NCBI RefSeq assembly: GCF_002887735.1
Contig: NZ_PKQP01000002.1
Location: forward strand, 248,001-312,000
Direction: 5' to 3'
Length of the DNA stretch: 64,000 nucleotides
Origin: Stenotrophomonas bentonitica
GTDB taxonomy: Bacteria > Pseudomonadota > Gammaproteobacteria > Xanthomonadales > Xanthomonadaceae
Shown: piece by piece, positions 17,039 through 26,000 of the stretch
Numbering within the stretch: position 1 is the first letter of the stretch
Layout: every line of letters starts with the position of its first letter
Translations under genes and position numbers: made by a program
Notes under the pieces: model-generated
The model's database searches: none
What the model was told of the DNA's origin: nothing
What the model saw: only the letters and a program-made list of their open reading frames with translations

Positions 17039-18724
17039 ATGACCGAATCATTTGCAGAGCTGTTCGAAGCCAGTCAGGCCAATCTGGCCAAGCTGAAGCC
17101 GGGCTCGATCGTCAGCGGTGTCGTTGTTGAAGTCCGCGGCGATGTCGTGGTGATCAACGCCGGCCTGAAGTCCGAAGGCATCGTGCCGATCGAACAGTTC
17201 CGTAACGACGCTGGCGAGATCGATGTCGCTGAAGGCGACGTCGTCAAGGTTGCCCTCGATTCCATCGAGAACGGCTTCGGTGAAACCGTTCTGTCGCGTG
17301 AGAAAGCCAAGCGCGCGATGGTGTGGGACGAGCTGGAAGAAGCGTTGGAAAAGAACGAAACCATCACCGGCCGCATCAGCGGCAAGGTCAAGGGTGGTTT
17401 CACCGTGGACATCAAGGATGTCCGCGCGTTCCTGCCCGGTTCGCTGGTGGATGTGCGCCCCGTGCGCGACCCGGCCTACCTGGAAGGCAAGGAGCTGGAA
17501 TTCAAGCTCATCAAGCTGGACCGCAAGCGTAACAACGTCGTTGTGTCCCGTCGTGCAGTCGTCGAGAGCGAGCACTCGGAAGAGCGCGAGCAGCTGATGG
17601 ACAAGCTGCAGGAAGGCGCGATCCTGAAGGGTGTCGTCAAGAACCTGACCGATTACGGCGCGTTCGTGGACCTGGGCGGTATCGACGGCCTGCTGCACAT
17701 CACCGACATGGCCTGGAAGCGCGTGCGCCATCCGTCCGAAGTCGTGAACGTCGGCGACGAGCTGGACGTGCGCGTGCTGAAGTTCGACCGCGAGCGCAAC
17801 CGCGTTTCGCTGGGTCTGAAGCAGCTGGGCGAGGATCCGTGGGACAACATCGCCCGTCGTTACCCGGCCAACAGCCGCGTCTTCGGCAAGGTCTCCAACG
17901 TCACCGATTACGGCGCATTCGTCGAGATCGAGCCGGGCGTCGAAGGTCTGGTGCACGTGTCCGAAATGGATTGGACCAACAAGAACGTCAACCCGTCCAA
18001 GGTTGTGCAGGTCGGTGACGAAGTTGAAGTCATGGTCCTGGACGTCGACGAGGAGCGTCGCCGCATCTCGCTGGGCATGAAGCAGGTTGCCGCCAATCCG
18101 TGGGAAACCTTCGCTGCCATCCACAAGAAGGGCGACAAGGTGTCGGGCCAGATCAAGTCGATCACCGACTTCGGCATCTTCATCGGCCTGGACGGCGGTA
18201 TCGATGGCCTGGTGCACCTGTCCGACATCAGCTGGAACACCACCGGCGAAGACGTGGTCCGCAACTTCAAGAAGGGCGACAACCTGGACGCCGTCGTCCT
18301 GGCGGTCGATCCGGAGCGCGAGCGCATCAGCCTGGGCGTCAAGCAGCTGGAGCAGGATCCGTTCGGTCAGTACATGGCTGCCAACCCGAAGGGTTCCAAG
18401 GTCGAAGGCGTGGTCAAGGAAGTGGACGCCAAGGGCGCTACCATCGAACTGGCTGACGGCATCGAAGGCTACGTGGCCGCTCGCGATGTTGCGAACGAGC
18501 GCGTGGACGACGCGACCCAGTTCCTGAAGGTCGGCGACAAGGTGGAAGCCAAGTTCGTGGGCATGGATCGCAAGGGTCGTACCCTGCAGCTGTCGATCAA
18601 GGCCAAGGACGACGCGGAAATGCGCGAAGTGCTGGAGGAATACCAGTCCTCTTCGGCTTCCAGCGGCACCACCCAGCTCGGCGCGCTGCTGCGTGCACAG
18701 CTGAACGGCAACAAGTCCGAGTAA
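17039..18724 (+). CDS. rpsA: 30S ribosomal protein S1
   Basis: 561 residues with six S1 (OB-fold) repeats, seen as recurring [39 protein letters not shown] and [19 protein letters not shown] phrases about 87 residues apart. The protein binds mRNA leaders on the 30S subunit. The start at 17039 gives [12 protein letters not shown], which matches the conserved S1 N-terminus; a slightly longer in-frame start at 17018 is unlikely. The Shine-Dalgarno is poor, as is typical for S1, which is autoregulated. Confidence 0.97.
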   Translation: MTESFAELFEASQANLAKLKPGSIVSGVVVEVRGDVVVINAGLKSEGIVPIEQFRNDAGEIDVAEGDVVKVALDSIENGFGETVLSREKAKRAMVWDELEEALEKNETITGRISGKVKGGFTVDIKDVRAFLPGSLVDVRPVRDPAYLEGKELEFKLIKLDRKRNNVVVSRRAVVESEHSEEREQLMDKLQEGAILKGVVKNLTDYGAFVDLGGIDGLLHITDMAWKRVRHPSEVVNVGDELDVRVLKFDRERNRVSLGLKQLGEDPWDNIARRYPANSRVFGKVSNVTDYGAFVEIEPGVEGLVHVSEMDWTNKNVNPSKVVQVGDEVEVMVLDVDEERRRISLGMKQVAANPWETFAAIHKKGDKVSGQIKSITDFGIFIGLDGGIDGLVHLSDISWNTTGEDVVRNFKKGDNLDAVVLAVDPERERISLGVKQLEQDPFGQYMAANPKGSKVEGVVKEVDAKGATIELADGIEGYVAARDVANERVDDATQFLKVGDKVEAKFVGMDRKGRTLQLSIKAKDDAEMREVLEEYQSSSASSGTTQLGALLRAQLNGNKSE

Positions 18725-18752
18725 TCGGTCTGTCGCTGTCGTAGTTTCCTGG

Positions 18753-18780
18753 ACGGCCCGGACATCAGTCCGGGCCGTTT
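18753..18780 (+). terminator. Hairpin after rpsA, weak terminator
   Basis: A 10-bp stem ACGGCCCGGA/TCCGGGCCGT is followed by only a few T residues. It probably attenuates transcription between rpsA and ihfB. Confidence 0.6.
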
Positions 18781-18811
18781 CAGGGTCTGAGTTCCTCCCC
18801 AAGAGCCCGTA

Positions 18812-19117
18812 ATGACCAAATCCGAGCTGATCGAAATCCTGGCGCGCCGACAGGCGCATTTGAAGTCGGACGATGTCGATCTGGCGGTGAAGTCGTTGCT
18901 GGAAATGATGGGTGGGGCGCTGGCCGGCGGGGATCGCATCGAGATCCGCGGGTTCGGCAGTTTTTCGTTGCACTACCGGCCGGCACGGCTGGGGCGCAAT
19001 CCCAAGACCGGGGAATCGGTCGCATTGCCGGGCAAGCATGTCCCGCACTTCAAGCCGGGCAAGGAACTGCGTGAGCGCGTCAGCGCCGTGGTGCCGCTGG
19101 AAAGCGATCCTGCCTGA
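18812..19117 (+). CDS. ihfB: Integration host factor subunit beta
   Basis: 101 residues of the HU/IHF family. The N-terminus [13 protein letters not shown], the DNA-binding arm with RNPKTGESV and the intercalating Pro context, and the [10 protein letters not shown] strand identify IHF-beta rather than HU. It forms a heterodimer with IHF-alpha that bends DNA sharply. Its position after cmk-rpsA is conserved in gammaproteobacteria. Confidence 0.95.
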   Translation: MTKSELIEILARRQAHLKSDDVDLAVKSLLEMMGGALAGGDRIEIRGFGSFSLHYRPARLGRNPKTGESVALPGKHVPHFKPGKELRERVSAVVPLESDPA

Positions 19118-19220
19118 CGGGTCATCCGCCACGGGGCGGATGCATGATTTCCATGGAGTCGGCTGGCAGAGCGGAGTGTTAGTCCGCTACTCTTGAGCCC
19201 TACGGAACTGGAGCTGCTGC

Positions 19221-19505
19221 ATGAACGTCGTACGTCTGCTGATCCTGCTGGCGGTTCTGGTGGTGGGTCTCATCATCGGTGCGCTCAACTCGCAGCCGAT
19301 CATCATCAGCCTGGGCTTTACCCAGATCAATTCCACCACCGGCGTGGCGATCATCATCGCCCTGCTGTCCGGTGCCCTCATCGGCGGCGGCCTCGTGCTC
19401 GCCAGCATGGTGATCCCGCTGTACGCCAAACTGCGCCGTGCGCAGAAGGCCGCGCCTGCCGTGGTCGTGGCACCCCCTTCTTCTTCTACATTCGACGGAC
19501 GCTGA
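19221..19505 (+). CDS. lapA: LapA-domain inner-membrane protein
   Basis: 94 residues with two hydrophobic segments (about 3-22 and 42-66), matching the LapA (DUF1049) domain. It ends in a basic, Pro/Ser-rich cytoplasmic tail. LapA works with LapB in control of LPS assembly. It is followed 6 bp later by lapB and preceded by ihfB, a conserved context. Confidence 0.9.
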   Translation: MNVVRLLILLAVLVVGLIIGALNSQPIIISLGFTQINSTTGVAIIIALLSGALIGGGLVLASMVIPLYAKLRRAQKAAPAVVVAPPSSSTFDGR

Positions 19506-19511
19506 GCGCCG

Positions 19512-20690
19512 ATGGAATTTGTCTCCGAGTGGTTCTGGTTTTTCCTGTTCTTGCCCCTGGCCGCGTTGTCGGGCTGGGTGATCGGGCGTCGTGGCGGTCA
19601 GCGCCATGGCGACAATCAGGTCAGCCATCTGTCCAGCACGTACTTCCGCGGCCTGAACTATCTGCTCAACGAGCAGCCGGACAAGGCGATCGAGCTGTTC
19701 CTGCACATCGCCGAGCTGGACAAGGAAACCTTCGAGACCCAGGTCGCGCTGGGCCATCTGTTCCGCCGCCGTGGCGAGGTCGATCGTGCGATCCGCCTGC
19801 ACCAGGGCCTGGTGAACCGCGCCGATCTCAGCGATCAGCAGCGCGTCCAGGCCTTGCTGGCCCTGGGCGAGGACTACATGAAGTCCGGCCTGCTCGATCG
19901 TGCTGAAACGGTGTTCACCGAACTGGCCCAGATCGACCAGCGCGCCCCACAGGCACTCAAGCACCTGATCGGCATCTACCAGGCCGAACGCGACTGGGAA
20001 AAGGCGATCGACAACGCCAGCCGTTTCGAAGAAGTCACCGGCGAGCCGATGGGCAAGCTGATCGGGCAGTTCGAATGCGAACTGGCCGAGCGCTACCGTG
20101 GCGCCGGCAAGATCGACGAAGCGCGCGCTGCGATCGCACGCGCCTACCAGGCCGATGCGATGTCGGTCCGTGCCGGCATCATCGAAGGGCGCCTGGAGAA
20201 CGATGCGGGCAATGCCGAAGCCGCCGTGCGCGCCTTCGAGCGTGCGGCCCGCAATGATCCAGAGTACCTGCCCGAAGTGCTGCAGGCGCTGATGCAGAAC
20301 TACCGCAAGGTCGGTGACCTTGGTGGTGCCCGTGCGTTCCTGTCGGAGATGACCGAGCACTATCGCGGCATCGCCCCGGTGCTGGCGCTGACCCAGCTGA
20401 TGGAAGAGCAGGAGGGCGTCGCCCCCGCGCGCGCCTATCTCGGTCGCCAGCTCAAGGACCGTCCCTCGGTGCGTGGCGAGTCGGCGCTGATCGACCTGAC
20501 CCTGGCCGAGGGCGCGGATTCCACCGCCACCCTGCACGATCTCAAGCACATCACCGACCAGTTGCTGGTCCGCAACCCGGCCTACCGCTGCACCCGCTGT
20601 GGCTTCGGCGCGCGCACGCATCACTGGCAGTGCCCGAGCTGCAAGGAATGGGGCACCGTCAAGCCGCTGCTCAACTACGCGGTGCTCTGA
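19512..20690 (+). CDS. lapB: LapB, LPS assembly TPR protein with rubredoxin-type zinc ribbon
   Basis: 392 residues: one N-terminal membrane anchor, about nine TPR-like repeats and a C-terminal metal ribbon with CTRC (360-363) and CPSC (374-377). In Escherichia coli LapB (YciM) couples LpxC to FtsH proteolysis and so sets LPS synthesis. The length and domain order are normal. The next gene begins 3 bp after the stop. Confidence 0.93.
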   Translation: MEFVSEWFWFFLFLPLAALSGWVIGRRGGQRHGDNQVSHLSSTYFRGLNYLLNEQPDKAIELFLHIAELDKETFETQVALGHLFRRRGEVDRAIRLHQGLVNRADLSDQQRVQALLALGEDYMKSGLLDRAETVFTELAQIDQRAPQALKHLIGIYQAERDWEKAIDNASRFEEVTGEPMGKLIGQFECELAERYRGAGKIDEARAAIARAYQADAMSVRAGIIEGRLENDAGNAEAAVRAFERAARNDPEYLPEVLQALMQNYRKVGDLGGARAFLSEMTEHYRGIAPVLALTQLMEEQEGVAPARAYLGRQLKDRPSVRGESALIDLTLAEGADSTATLHDLKHITDQLLVRNPAYRCTRCGFGARTHHWQCPSCKEWGTVKPLLNYAVL

Positions 20691-20693
20691 ACC

Positions 20694-21668
20694 ATGATGG
20701 TGGGCTGGATGGCAGGGCTGCTGGCGGTGCTGGCGGTATCGGCGGGGCTGACCTGGGCCGCACGGGCGTACGCGCTCCGCCGCAATCTGTTGGATCAGCC
20801 GGGCGAGCGCCGCAGCCATGGGGTGGCGACGCCTCGCGGCGGTGGTATCGCGATCGTCCTGACCCTGCTGCTGGCCTGCGCGGTCGCCGCCGTGATCTGG
20901 CCCAAGGCCGGAATCTCGCTGGCGGTGTTCGCGCTGGGTCTGGTACTGGTGGCCGGGATCGGCTGGTGGGACGACCATCGGCCGCTGCCGGCGGTCCGCC
21001 GCCTGCTGGTCCATGTGCTGGCCTCCGCGCTGCTGGCTGGGCTGGTCTGGCATGCCAGTGGCAATCCCTGGCAGGCGCTGCTGGCCCTGTTGTTCGCGAC
21101 CTCGCTGATCAACATCTGGAACTTCATGGATGGGATCAACGGCATCGCCACCACCCAGGCGATCCTGGCCGGTCTTGCCTTAGCGCTGGTGCTGCCGCCC
21201 CCCTACGGCCTGGCCGGTGTGGTGCTGGGGCTGGCCTGCCTGGGGTTCCTGCCGTTCAACTACCCACGGGCACGCATCTTCATGGGCGATGTCGGCAGCG
21301 GGGCGCTGGGCTATGCCATCGCGGCGCTGGTCTGCCTGGCCAGTGTGCACACCGATATCCACTGGTTGCTGTTGCTGGTGCCGCTTTCGGCCTTTCTTGT
21401 GGACGCAGGCTTCACATTGCTTTCGCGCATCCTGTCCGGACAGCGCTGGATGGAACCCCACACGCAGCATCTCTATCAGCGCGCGGTGAAAAGTGGTGCA
21501 AGCCACACTTTCGTCACCGGGGTGTATCTTGTTTTTGGAATATTCAGTGCGGCAGTGTTTAATGCATGCACGAATTTGCAGCCGAGGTGGGAGGCTGCCG
21601 TGGCCATCGCGTGGTTGATCTTCGCGTACGGCCTTTGGCTGCTCCTGCGCAAGGGAATGCGCAACTAG
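20694..21668 (+). CDS. Undecaprenyl-phosphate sugar-1-phosphate transferase (WecA/WbpL family)
   Basis: A multi-pass membrane enzyme of 324 residues in the MraY/WecA family, which starts glycan repeat-unit synthesis on undecaprenyl phosphate. Motifs present are RSHGVATPRGGG near the N-terminus, WWDDHRPLP, NFMDGINGI (residues 143-151), FMGDVGSG, and the cytosolic HTQHLYQR that stands for the HIHH sugar-specificity motif. The short form with this motif resembles Pseudomonas WbpL. It is followed by a CapD/WbpM-type gene, as in O-antigen loci. Confidence 0.88.
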   Translation: MMVGWMAGLLAVLAVSAGLTWAARAYALRRNLLDQPGERRSHGVATPRGGGIAIVLTLLLACAVAAVIWPKAGISLAVFALGLVLVAGIGWWDDHRPLPAVRRLLVHVLASALLAGLVWHASGNPWQALLALLFATSLINIWNFMDGINGIATTQAILAGLALALVLPPPYGLAGVVLGLACLGFLPFNYPRARIFMGDVGSGALGYAIAALVCLASVHTDIHWLLLLVPLSAFLVDAGFTLLSRILSGQRWMEPHTQHLYQRAVKSGASHTFVTGVYLVFGIFSAAVFNACTNLQPRWEAAVAIAWLIFAYGLWLLLRKGMRN

Positions 21669-21684
21669 AAGGAATACGTTGTTT

Positions 21685-23592
21685 ATGACGCCTTGGCAGG
21701 ACCGACTTACCGGCTTGATGCCGCGCGCGGCCATCGTGGCCCACGACCTGTTCATGGTCTGGGCGTGCTGGCAGCTGCTGCACGCCGGCCGCTACTCGAT
21801 GCTGGCCGACGCGCCGGCGTTGCCGCTCTGGAACATCGACACCTCGCTGGTGCTGGTCATCCAGGCAGTGGTGTTCTGGCGGGTGGGTCTGTACCGCGGC
21901 CTGTGGCGCTTTGCCAGCGTCGCCGATCTGCTCAACATTTTCAAAGCCAGCTTCATCGGCCTGCTCGCCATCGTGGTCGCCCTGGCGTACAAGCGCTTTG
22001 AAGGCGTACCGATGTCCGTGCTGGTCATCTATCCCTTCGCGCTGTCGGCGCTGCTGGGCGCGCCGCGCCTGCTGTACCGCGCATGGAAGGACTATCAGGC
22101 GTTGCAGTCCGACGTCACCGCGCGCCGTGTGCTGATCCTGGGTGCCGGCCAGGCGGCCGAGGCCCTGGTCCGCGACCTGCGCCGCTCGGGTGATTTCGAG
22201 CCGGTCGGCCTGCTCGACGACGCCCCGCATCTGCAAGGCGCCAAGCTGCAGGGCCTGCCGATCCTGGGCACCCTGGAAGATGCCCCGGCCGTGGTCCGCG
22301 AGACCGCCGCCAAGCTGCTGGTGATCGCCATCCCGTCGCTGGATGCCGTGGGCATGCAGCGGGTGGTGGCCATCTGCGAAAGCACCGGCGTGCCGTTCCG
22401 GATGGTGCCCAAGCTCAACGACATCCTGCTGGGCCATTCCTTGCCGGGTGAGCTCAAGGAAGTGGCGATCGAGGACCTGCTCGGCCGCAAGCCGATCCTG
22501 CCGGACTGGGCGCTGATCCGCGGCTGGCTGGGCGGGCGTACCGTGCTGGTCACCGGCGCGGGCGGCTCGATCGGTTCGGAGCTGTGCCGCCAGTGCGCAC
22601 GCCACGGGGCAGGGCGCATCGTCCTGGTGGAAATGAGTGAACTGCTTCTGCTGACCATCGAAGCCGAGCTGCAGCGCAGCTTCCCGGATCTGGTGGTGGA
22701 AGCGGTGCTGGGCGACTGCGGTGACCCCGCGGTGATCCGCCATGCACTGTCGCTGTCGCGGGTGGACTCGGTCTTCCATGCCGCCGCCTACAAACAGGTG
22801 CCGGTGCTGGAGCGCCAGCTGCGCGAAGCGGTGCGCAACAACATCCTTTCCACCGAAACGGTGGCGCGCGCCTGCGTCGAAGCGCGCATCGAGCATTTCG
22901 TCTTCATCTCCACCGACAAGGCGGTCGATCCGGTCAACGCGCTGGGCGCCAGCAAGCGCTACGCGGAGATGATCTGCCAGAGCCTGGACCAGAAGACCAG
23001 CCACACCCGTTTCGTGACCGTGCGCTTCGGCAACGTGCTGGCCTCTGCCGGCAGCGTGGTGCCGGTGTTCCGCGAGCAGATCCTCAAGGGCGGTCCGGTT
23101 ACCGTGACCGACCCGGAAGTCACCCGTTACTTCATGACCATTCCCGAGGCCTGCCAGCTGATCCTGCAGGCGGCCGCGTCGGCCTCGCATGGGGCGATCT
23201 ATACGCTGGACATGGGCGAGCCGGTGCCGATCCGCGTGCTGGCCGAGCAGATGATCCGCCTGGCCGGCAAGCAGCCCTACAAGGACATCGCCATCGTCTA
23301 TACGGGCCTGCGGCCGGGCGAGAAACTGCACGAAACGCTGTTCTATTCCGACGAAGATTATCGTCCGACCGCGCATCCGAAGATTCTCGAGGCAGGCGTG
23401 CGCACGTTCGCGCGTGAGCAGGTATTGGCCAATGTGCCGAAACTGCGCGAGGCGATTGCCAGCTACGATACTGATGCGATCAACAGCATTCTGTTTGCGA
23501 CCATGCCCGAATTTTCTCCTTTGCAACAGGACGATCACGTCAGCTCTGCTAAAGTGCTCGCCTTTCCGGCGCGTGAGGCCACTAGGTTCTGA
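21685..23592 (+). CDS. Membrane-bound nucleotide-sugar 4,6-dehydratase, CapD/WbpM type
   Basis: About 635 residues. Four N-terminal membrane segments are followed by a first Rossmann domain (GAGQAAEAL near residue 153) and a second NAD-binding domain starting TGAGGSIGSE at 290-299, with the SDR-like STDKAVDPVNALGASKRYAE. The family makes UDP-4-keto-6-deoxy sugars (QuiNAc/FucNAc route) for O-antigen. The start could be ATG 21685 or TTG 21679. The AAGGA at 21668-21672 favours the TTG by spacing, but ATG is the safer call. The stop shares one base with the galU ATG. Confidence 0.88.
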   Translation: MTPWQDRLTGLMPRAAIVAHDLFMVWACWQLLHAGRYSMLADAPALPLWNIDTSLVLVIQAVVFWRVGLYRGLWRFASVADLLNIFKASFIGLLAIVVALAYKRFEGVPMSVLVIYPFALSALLGAPRLLYRAWKDYQALQSDVTARRVLILGAGQAAEALVRDLRRSGDFEPVGLLDDAPHLQGAKLQGLPILGTLEDAPAVVRETAAKLLVIAIPSLDAVGMQRVVAICESTGVPFRMVPKLNDILLGHSLPGELKEVAIEDLLGRKPILPDWALIRGWLGGRTVLVTGAGGSIGSELCRQCARHGAGRIVLVEMSELLLLTIEAELQRSFPDLVVEAVLGDCGDPAVIRHALSLSRVDSVFHAAAYKQVPVLERQLREAVRNNILSTETVARACVEARIEHFVFISTDKAVDPVNALGASKRYAEMICQSLDQKTSHTRFVTVRFGNVLASAGSVVPVFREQILKGGPVTVTDPEVTRYFMTIPEACQLILQAAASASHGAIYTLDMGEPVPIRVLAEQMIRLAGKQPYKDIAIVYTGLRPGEKLHETLFYSDEDYRPTAHPKILEAGVRTFAREQVLANVPKLREAIASYDTDAINSILFATMPEFSPLQQDDHVSSAKVLAFPAREATRF

Positions 23593-24473
23593 TGAGCAAG
23601 CGTATTCGTAAGGCGGTATTTCCTGTCGCAGGGTTGGGAACGCGATTCCTGCCGGCCACCAAAACCGTTCCGAAGGAAATGCTGCCGATCATTGATCGGC
23701 CGTTGATCCAATATGCCGTGGATGAGGCGATCGAGGCGGGCTGTGACACGCTGATCTTCATCACCAACCGTTACAAGCACGCGGTCGCGGATTATTTCGA
23801 CAAGGCCTACGAGCTGGAGCAGAAACTCGAGCGCGCCGGCAAGCAGGAACAGCTCGAACTGGTTCGCCATGTGCTGCCCAATGGCGTGCGCGCCGTGTTC
23901 GTGACCCAGGCCGAAGCGCTGGGCCTGGGCCATGCGGTGCTGTGTGCCAAGGCGATCGTGGGCGACGAGCCGTTCGCGGTGCTGCTGCCCGACGATCTGA
24001 TCTGGAACCGTGGCAACGGCGCGCTCAAGCAGATGGCCGACGCCAACGAAGCCAGCGGCGCCAGCATCATTGCCGTTGAAGACGTGCCGCATGACAAGAC
24101 CGGCAGCTACGGCATCGTGGCCACCGAGGCTTTCGACGGCCGCCAGGGCAAGATCAGCGCCATCGTTGAAAAGCCCAAGCCCGAGGACGCCCCGAGCGAC
24201 CTGGCCGTGGTCGGCCGTTACGTGCTGAGCCCGAAGATCTTCGAGCTGCTCGAAGCGACCGGGACCGGTGCAGGTGGCGAGATCCAGCTGACCGACGCCA
24301 TCGCCGAACTGCTCAAGAGCGAGCGCGTCGACGCGTACCGCTTCGAGGGCCGCCGCTTCGACTGCGGTACCCACTTGGGTCTGGTCGAAGCCACGATCCG
24401 CTTCGCCCTCGACAACGAGAAGCTGGCCGGTCCGGCACGCGAAGTGCTGCAGAAGATGCTGGCAGAGGGCTGA
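23592..24473 (+). CDS. galU: UTP-glucose-1-phosphate uridylyltransferase
   Basis: 293 residues with the nucleotidyltransferase signature GLGTRFLPATKTVPKEMLPI at the N-terminus and the later IVEKPKPEDAPSDLAV segment. It makes UDP-glucose for LPS core, exopolysaccharide and related glycans. It overlaps the upstream dehydratase by 1 bp (TGATG), so translation is coupled. It ends the envelope operon, before GTAG repeats and a terminator. Confidence 0.95.
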   Translation: MSKRIRKAVFPVAGLGTRFLPATKTVPKEMLPIIDRPLIQYAVDEAIEAGCDTLIFITNRYKHAVADYFDKAYELEQKLERAGKQEQLELVRHVLPNGVRAVFVTQAEALGLGHAVLCAKAIVGDEPFAVLLPDDLIWNRGNGALKQMADANEASGASIIAVEDVPHDKTGSYGIVATEAFDGRQGKISAIVEKPKPEDAPSDLAVVGRYVLSPKIFELLEATGTGAGGEIQLTDAIAELLKSERVDAYRFEGRRFDCGTHLGLVEATIRFALDNEKLAGPAREVLQKMLAEG

Positions 24474-24504
24474 GAACGAGCTGCCCCCGCGCGATGCAGC
24501 GGTG

Positions 24505-24564
24505 GTAGTGCCGGCCGCTGGCCGGCTCTCAAGCAGCAACGGTAGTGCCGGCCGCTGGCCGGCT
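24505..24564 (+). repeat. Pair of GTAG REP elements after galU
   Basis: Two identical elements at 24505-24527 and 24542-24564, each GTAGTG plus GCCGGCCGCTGGCCGGCT, lie in direct orientation 14 bp apart. A third partial stem without a GTAG head (CCGACCAACGGTCGG) is at 24622-24637. Confidence 0.88.
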
Positions 24565-24576
24565 CCCGTCACAACA

Positions 24577-24607
24577 GAAAAGGGCAGCCGCGAGGCTGCC
24601 CTTTTCG
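24577..24607. terminator. Bidirectional terminator between galU and the thiolase gene
   Basis: The stem AAAAGGGCAGCC pairs with GGCTGCCCTTTT. Flanking A and T runs allow termination of galU (plus) and of the beta-oxidation operon (minus). Confidence 0.85.
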
Positions 24608-24722
24608 TTTCCCGCCCTGCACCGACCAACGGTCGGCGGCGACCCGTTGCAATGTTGCCGCCGGTCACGCCGGTCATACCCGTTGCATCGGTGCCGACCC
24701 GCAGGCCGGCACCGATCAATCC

Positions 24723-25931
24723 TTACAGCGATTCGAAGATGCCCGCCGCACCCATGCCGGTGCCGATGCACATGGTCACCATGCCGTACTTCTGCTGGCG
24801 ACGGCGCAGGCCGTGCAGCAGGGTGGCGGTACGGATCGCGCCGGTTGCGCCCAGCGGATGGCCCAGGGCGATCGCGCCGCCCAGCGGGTTGACCTTGGAC
24901 GGGTCCAGGCCGCAATCGCGGATGACGGCCAGCGACTGCGCGGCAAAGGCTTCGTTGAGCTCGATCCAGTCCAGCTGGTCCTGGGTCAGGCCGGCCTGCT
25001 TGAGCGCCTTCGGGATCGCGGCGATCGGGCCGATGCCCATCACTTCCGGGCGCACGCCGGCCACCGAGAAACTGACGAAGCGGGCCAGCGGGGTCAGGCC
25101 GTAATCCTTGATCGCCTGCTCGGAGGCCAGCAGCACGGCGCCGGCGCCGTCGCTCATCTGCGAGGAGTTGCCGGCGGTGACCGTGCCGCCGAACTGGCCG
25201 TTGCGGAACACCGGGCGCAGCTTGGCCAGGCCTTCGGCGGACGAATCCAGGCGCGGGCCTTCGTCGGTATCCACGATCTTGTCGCGGGTGATGATGCGGC
25301 GGCCGTCGGCCAGGTCCGGCTGGCGGGTGCGCACGTCGTAAGGGCTGATCTCGTCCTTGAACTCGCCGTTCTGGATCGCGGCGATGGCCTTCTGGTGCGA
25401 GGCAAGCGCAAAGGCGTCCTGGTCCTCACGCGAGACCTTCCATTCCTCGGCGACCTTCTCGGCGGTGATGCCCATGCCGTAGGCGATGGCGACGTGGTCA
25501 TTGTCGAACACGCTCGGGGCCATCGCGATCTTGTTGCCCATCATCGGCACCATCGACATCGACTCGGTACCACCGGCCAGCATCAGGTCCGAATTGCCGA
25601 GGCGGATCTGGTCGGCAGCCATGGCCACGGCCTGCAGGCCCGAGGAGCAGAAGCGGTTGACGGTCTGTGCGGCGATGGTGTCCGGCAGGCCGGCCAGCAG
25701 CACGCCGATGCGTGCCACGTTCATACCCTGCTCGGCTTCGGGCATCGCGCAGCCGATGATCGCGTCATCGATGCGGTTGACGTCCACGCCCGGCGCCTGC
25801 GCGACCACGGAGCGGAGCACGTGGGCGAGCATGTCGTCGGGGCGGGTATTGCGGAACACGCCCTTGGGCGCCTTGCCCACCGGGGTGCGGGTGGCGGCGA
25901 CGATGTAGGCGTCCTGGATTTGCTTGGTCAT
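24723..25931 (-). CDS. fadA: Acetyl-CoA C-acyltransferase (thiolase)
   Basis: 402 residues. It performs the last step of beta-oxidation, thiolytic cleavage of 3-ketoacyl-CoA. The nucleophile Cys95 sits in NRFCSSGLQ, the His358 motif is GHPLGATGA, and the second Cys388 is in CIGTGMGAAG. The ATG at 25931 begins MTKQIQDAYIV; the longer in-frame start runs into a GTAG repeat and is not real. It is the second gene of a two-gene operon behind the multifunctional dehydrogenase. Confidence 0.93.
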   Translation of the reverse strand: MTKQIQDAYIVAATRTPVGKAPKGVFRNTRPDDMLAHVLRSVVAQAPGVDVNRIDDAIIGCAMPEAEQGMNVARIGVLLAGLPDTIAAQTVNRFCSSGLQAVAMAADQIRLGNSDLMLAGGTESMSMVPMMGNKIAMAPSVFDNDHVAIAYGMGITAEKVAEEWKVSREDQDAFALASHQKAIAAIQNGEFKDEISPYDVRTRQPDLADGRRIITRDKIVDTDEGPRLDSSAEGLAKLRPVFRNGQFGGTVTAGNSSQMSDGAGAVLLASEQAIKDYGLTPLARFVSFSVAGVRPEVMGIGPIAAIPKALKQAGLTQDQLDWIELNEAFAAQSLAVIRDCGLDPSKVNPLGGAIALGHPLGATGAIRTATLLHGLRRRQQKYGMVTMCIGTGMGAAGIFESL

Positions 25932-25966
25932 TGCAGTGATCTCTTGAATAGGGGTTGGAAGAGGTT

Positions 25967-25988
25967 GCCGGCCAGCGGCCGGCACTAC
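25967..25988 (-). repeat. GTAG REP element inside the fad operon
   Basis: An inverted copy reading GTAGTGCCGGCCGCTGGCCGGC on the minus strand sits in the 69-bp spacer between the dehydrogenase and thiolase genes. It may adjust relative mRNA stability. Confidence 0.85.
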
Positions 25989-26000
25989 CGATGTCTTCCG